Source: RGIG529 sp963929765 (lineage in GTDB: Bacteria > Bacillota > Clostridia > Oscillospirales > Oscillospiraceae). Taken from it: a stretch of 7,909 bases of DNA. Numbering within the stretch: position 1 is the first letter of the stretch; each line of letters opens with the position of its first letter. The stretch is from positions 1-7,909 of the forward strand of contig CAWVKD010000073.1 in NCBI GenBank assembly GCA_963929765.1. Direction: 5' to 3'. A model generated the notes under the pieces. The model was not told where the DNA came from and searched no databases. It saw only the letters and a list, made by a program, of their open reading frames with translations. Of this stretch, positions 5,176 to 7,909 are shown piece by piece. The position numbers and the translations under genes were made by a program.

Positions 5176-6190
5176 GATGAGAACCTCCTTCTTCTGGTTT
5201 TTGCTTTGAAGATCGGCTCGTACATTTTTCCTTAATTTTCAGGAGAACATTGGACAAAGAAAAGTCATATCGGCCAAACAGACCAGAGGGACGGAAAATC
5301 ATCATAATAACCAAAAGTAAAGAGTAGATGATGAGACGGTATTCAGAAAATCCACGTAATAGTTCTGGCAACAAAGTAAGCACAATAGCAGCTACGACTG
5401 AGCCAATGATAGAGCCCATACCGCCTAATACAACCATAACCAAAATTTCTACCGATCGCATAAACCCGAAATCACCGGCGTTCAATAATGTGAGATAGTG
5501 GGCACACAGACCACCAGCGATTCCGGCAAAGAAGGCTGATACCGTAAATGCCATCATCTTATAATACGTAGTTGAAATACCAACTGATTCTGCTGCAATT
5601 TCATTTTCACGAATAGCGATAATGGCCCGTCCATGTCGTGATTTGATAAGCGTGCAAATCACAAAAAGAGAAATAACAACACAAATAAAGGTATTGGTTA
5701 GTGTAGTGTGGTTTTCAATACCACGCAGGCCAAAAGCGCCACCTGTGAATTTTAAATTCAGAATAATGACACGGATGATTTCACCAAAACCAAGGGTGAT
5801 AATAGCCAGATAGTCACCCTTCAGTCGAAGTGCGGGCAATCCAATAATCACGCCGAAGATGGCTGCAATGAGACCGCCTATAATGAGACCAACAACAAAT
5901 TCCATTGCAGCAGGCCAATCCACAGCCATAGTAAATAGAGCTGCAGAATAGCCGCCTACAGACATAAAACCAGCGTGTCCCAAGGGGAGCTGCCCTAGAA
6001 AGCCTGTTGCCAAGTTCAAACTGGTGGCCAGAATGATATTATAACCAACGGGAATTAAAATCATTGCCTGATAACGGTTTACGACACCGCTAGAAACCAG
6101 GAGAGAGATGAGCCCGAAAAGTAAGAGGACACATACAGCATTGAGTATGTACCGGAACCATGTTTTATTCAGTAATCCTTCTTTTTTCAT
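5165..6190 (-). CDS. livM: Branched-chain amino acid ABC transporter permease LivM
   Basis: This is a membrane channel subunit that pairs with LivH. The 341 residues form a very hydrophobic protein with about eight to ten membrane segments (for example near 17-34, 43-62, 97-118, 168-182, 214-232, 246-276 and 285-299). Family motifs are GQLPLGHAGFMSVGGYSAA (66-84), LRLKGDYLAIITLGFGEIIR (121-140), the cytoplasmic coupling helix REN-EIAAESVGIS (194-206) that docks on the ATPases, VVLGGMGSIIGSV (253-265) and the end motif FRPSGLFGR (299-307). A charged tail of about 35 residues rich in K, E and S follows. The ATG has only a weak site (TAGGG at 6202-6198, spacing 7) within the livH stop region; the gap to livH is 9 bases, suggesting coupling. 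Confidence 0.95.
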   Translation of the reverse strand: MKKEGLLNKTWFRYILNAVCVLLLFGLISLLVSSGVVNRYQAMILIPVGYNIILATSLNLATGFLGQLPLGHAGFMSVGGYSAALFTMAVDWPAAMEFVVGLIIGGLIAAIFGVIIGLPALRLKGDYLAIITLGFGEIIRVIILNLKFTGGAFGLRGIENHTTLTNTFICVVISLFVICTLIKSRHGRAIIAIRENEIAAESVGISTTYYKMMAFTVSAFFAGIAGGLCAHYLTLLNAGDFGFMRSVEILVMVVLGGMGSIIGSVVAAIVLTLLPELLRGFSEYRLIIYSLLLVIMMIFRPSGLFGRYDFSLSNVLLKIKEKCTSRSSKQKPEEGGSHHES

Positions 6191-6199
6191 TGCACAACC

Positions 6200-7072
6200 C
6201 TACACTTTCTCGCTGATGCGGCGTCCCAAAATACCAGTAGGCTTTATGAGAAGCACAACAATTAAAATTCCAAATACCACAGCGTCGGCAAGCTGAGAGC
6301 TGATGTATCCTTTGGTCAGGCTTTCTGCAATACCAATACAGAATCCACCAATCATGGCGCCGGGCATACTACCAATACCACCTAAAACGGCTGCAACAAA
6401 CGCTTTCAAGCCCAACATGGAACCCATAGTAGGCTGAATTTGTGCATAGGAGCAACAGTAAAGGATGGCGGCAACGGCCGCCAATGCAGATCCAAGTGCA
6501 AATGTAAATGTAATGGTATGATTGACATTGATTCCCATCAGTTGGGCAGCGTCATTATCTTCAGAGACCGCACGCATTGCTTTTCCAATTTTGGTTTTGT
6601 TTACCAAAAGGGTTAATCCAATCATGATGATAATCGAGACTACAATCGTTACAAAAGTTGCACTGGAAAATTGACGATTTCCAATCTGGATAGATCCTGT
6701 AAAGATGTTGGTGAACATGCGAGGATTGGCAGAGAAGATAAGCTGTGCTGTATTTTGCAGGAGCAAACTTATGCCAATCGCAGTGATGAGGAGCGAAAGT
6801 CGTTCAGACTTTCGCAGTGGCTTATATGCCACTTTTTCAATAATTGCGCCGAAAAGAGCGCAGAACAGGATAGCAGCTAAAATAGCAATGGCTGGATGCA
6901 ATCCCATTTGAGACATTACATACCATGTAACATAAGATCCGATCATGATGATTTCACCGTGGGCGAAATTGATTAGCATCACGATACCATAAACCATGCT
7001 GTACCCAAGAGCAACGAGAGCATAGATGCTGCCAATCTGTATGCCATTGATCAGTTGATAGAGAAAAGTCAT
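6200..7072 (-). CDS. livH: Branched-chain amino acid ABC transporter permease LivH
   Basis: This is the second membrane channel subunit. The 290-residue product opens with FLYQLINGIQIGSIYALVAL-type sequence and GYSMVYGIVMLINFAHGEI (23-41), the hallmark of LivH. AMRAVSEDNDAAQLMGINV (165-183) is the coupling helix, AFVAAVLGGIGSMPGAMIGG (224-243) and IKPTGILGRR (276-285) complete the family pattern. About eight membrane segments are visible. The start is uncertain. ATG 7084 has AAGGA directly against it with no spacing, while ATG 7072 (MTFLYQLING, the usual LivH start) has the same AAGGA 12 bases upstream. I prefer 7072 on family length; the difference is four residues. It is separated from the upstream binding-protein gene by a structured 311-base gap. 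Confidence 0.94.
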   Translation of the reverse strand: MTFLYQLINGIQIGSIYALVALGYSMVYGIVMLINFAHGEIIMIGSYVTWYVMSQMGLHPAIAILAAILFCALFGAIIEKVAYKPLRKSERLSLLITAIGISLLLQNTAQLIFSANPRMFTNIFTGSIQIGNRQFSSATFVTIVVSIIIMIGLTLLVNKTKIGKAMRAVSEDNDAAQLMGINVNHTITFTFALGSALAAVAAILYCCSYAQIQPTMGSMLGLKAFVAAVLGGIGSMPGAMIGGFCIGIAESLTKGYISSQLADAVVFGILIVVLLIKPTGILGRRISEKV

Positions 7073-7148
7073 GGGACGTATCATTCCTTACACATTTCAG
7101 ATAAATGAGGAAATAAAGCCATTTCCTCTTCCGCATTGCGGATCAATC

Positions 7149-7174
7149 AAAAATGGGAATCACAGGAGATTCCC
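7149..7174 (-). terminator. Intrinsic-type terminator or attenuator upstream of livH
   Basis: In the minus direction a 7-bp stem, GGGAATC pairing with GATTCCC (7174-7168 with 7161-7155), has a 6-base loop and is followed by ATTTTTG. This is a classical but short rho-independent terminator, expected to stop part of the transcripts coming from the binding-protein gene. Confidence 0.6.
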
Positions 7175-7338
7175 CCAACATTCATATTCTAACTTAAAAA
7201 GATTTTTATTTGACGATAATCGACAAAGTGGGAAACGAAAAAAGCATTTTATGATATTCATATTACATCCAAAACATAAATGCGAAGTGCTCCAACAAAA
7301 AAATGGAGAAATAGTATTAAGGCGAAAATGTGGCTTGA

Positions 7339-7363
7339 GGGGGCGGCGATATCCGCCACCCCC
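7339..7363 (-). terminator. GC-rich hairpin after the binding-protein gene
   Basis: GGGGG (7339-7343) pairs with CCCCC (7359-7363) and GGCG (7345-7348) with CGCC (7354-7357), with a single C/A mismatch between them and loop ATATC. It lies about 33 bases past the binding-protein stop. No T-run follows directly in the minus direction, so it is more likely a 3' mRNA-stabilising or pausing structure than a full terminator. Confidence 0.55.
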
Positions 7364-7395
7364 TGCTGAGAGCCTTGGCAAATGTAATCGATATT

Positions 7396-7909
7396 TTAGT
7401 ATTTGCCATAGAAGCTATCTTTTCCACCTTCAATTTTAATGATAGTACATTCTTTGATGGGGTTGTTATTTTCATCAAATTGAATGTGACCAGTCAGGCA
7501 AGTTAAATCGGTTGCTTTTAGCTGATCGATGATGGCTTGGCGGCACTCTGCACTGTTATCAATGGTTTGACCAGCGTCTTCCGCGGCTTGGATTGCGTGG
7601 AAGAGGATTTGCGCAGAATCATATCCCAGAGCAGAGAAAGAGTTGGGATCTTGATTGTATTCTGCCTTATAGTCGGCTTGGAATGTTTGCACGATCTCAC
7701 TGGTATCACCAGAATAATAATGATTCGGATAATACATGCCGTCAAACACAGATGTGTCGGCACCTTCAATGGTGAGAACACCGTCGGTTCCATCTACACC
7801 GAGGAAGGTAGATTGAATGCCCAATTGTCTTGCCTGGGAACAAATCAAATAAGCGGTGTTATAATAATCGGGGATGAAGAGAACATCTGGATTTTTGCTG
7901 GCAATATTG
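7396..7909 (-). CDS. Branched-chain amino acid ABC transporter substrate-binding protein, C-terminal part
   Basis: This extracellular ligand-binding protein delivers substrate to LivH/LivM. Only the last 170 residues or so are present; the frame runs off the right edge without a start codon, so the signal peptide is not visible. It fits the Peripla_BP_6 (LivJ/LivK) fold: NPDVLFIPDYYNTAYLICSQ, ARQLGIQSTFLGVDG, a mobile-lobe segment VFDGMYYPNHYYSGD, then FQADYKAEYNQDPNSFSALGYDSAQIL and the C-terminal GHIQFDENNNPIKECTIIKIEGG. Gene order (binding protein, H, M, G, F) matches the liv operons. The ligand cannot be fixed, because HAAT-family binding proteins also take other amino acids, amides and urea. 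The TTG at 7848 is internal, not a start. Confidence 0.93.
   Translation of the reverse strand, partial: NIASKNPDVLFIPDYYNTAYLICSQARQLGIQSTFLGVDGTDGVLTIEGADTSVFDGMYYPNHYYSGDTSEIVQTFQADYKAEYNQDPNSFSALGYDSAQILFHAIQAAEDAGQTIDNSAECRQAIIDQLKATDLTCLTGHIQFDENNNPIKECTIIKIEGGKDSFYGKY

Larger units (their letters stand above)
7085..7395 (-). promoter_or_regulatory. Structured gap between livK/J and livH
   Basis: No gene is credible here. Reading in the minus direction, the order is a GC-rich hairpin (7363-7339), an AT-rich stretch, a terminator-like hairpin with a T-run (7174-7149), a small CCGC/GCGG hairpin (7141-7131), an 8-bp hairpin GAGGAAAT / ATTTCCTC (7128-7107), and AAGGA before livH. A -10-like TAGAAT (about 7191-7186) has only a poor -35 partner, so a separate livH promoter is not clearly supported. 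The arrangement suggests differential expression of binding protein and membrane subunits. Confidence 0.6.

Noticed and set aside
7160..7381. 73-codon minus-strand frame in the livK/J-livH gap
   Set aside because: It covers the GC-rich hairpin and part of the terminator, has Cys/Phe/Arg-rich low-quality composition, and lacks a ribosome site.
7071..7439. 122-codon plus-strand frame across the livK/J-livH gap
   Set aside because: It is antisense to the ends of livH and the binding-protein gene, crosses all the hairpins, and its sequence resembles no protein family.
1..7909. CRISPR array, insertion sequence, phage or toxin-antitoxin genes
   Set aside because: No regularly spaced direct repeats, transposase, integrase or paired small toxin/antitoxin frames were found; the tRNA cluster shows no duplicated 3' end indicating an integrated element.

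Overview
The window looks like chromosomal DNA from a low- to mid-GC Gram-positive anaerobe, most likely class Clostridia. The grounds are strong AGGAGG-type ribosome sites, sigma-A-like promoters (TTGACA / TATAAT), symmetric A/T-flanked hairpin terminators, a Gly-Arg-His-Gln-Lys tRNA cluster with encoded CCA ends, and a Bacillus-type xanthine phosphoribosyltransferase. Genus cannot be fixed from the sequence alone.

Layout. Positions 1-98 hold the probable C-terminal tail of an unidentified plus-strand gene, followed by a perfect hairpin terminator (169-194). A tRNA-Ser(CGA) lies on the minus strand (362-450) with its own terminator (295-327). A clear plus-strand promoter (565-593) drives a three-gene operon: a small stand-alone Smr-like protein (655-1005), xpt (1039-1608) and a pyrB-type aspartate carbamoyltransferase (1632-2711). 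The last carries a C-terminal Cys4 zinc module resembling the end of PyrI. A second promoter (2752-2781) precedes five plus-strand tRNAs (Gly-TCC, Arg-TCT, His-GTG, Gln-TTG, Lys-TTT), which end at a strong terminator (3351-3393). A roughly 200-base geneless spacer follows.

From 3599 to the right edge, everything reads on the minus strand. It is a branched-chain/hydrophobic amino acid (HAAT family) ABC importer in the order livK/J (partial) - livH - livM - livG - livF, with a terminator after livF (3599-3643). The binding protein captures the ligand outside the membrane, LivH and LivM form the channel, and LivG and LivF hydrolyse ATP. A 311-base gap between the binding-protein gene and livH contains a GC-rich hairpin and an intrinsic-type terminator. 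This probably lets the binding protein be made in excess over the membrane parts.

The region is mostly ordinary housekeeping sequence and I do not see a new defence or mobile system. The points most worth a second look are the PyrB/PyrI-zinc fusion, a long imperfect hairpin inside the tRNA cluster (2977-3076), and the structured gap between livK/J and livH.
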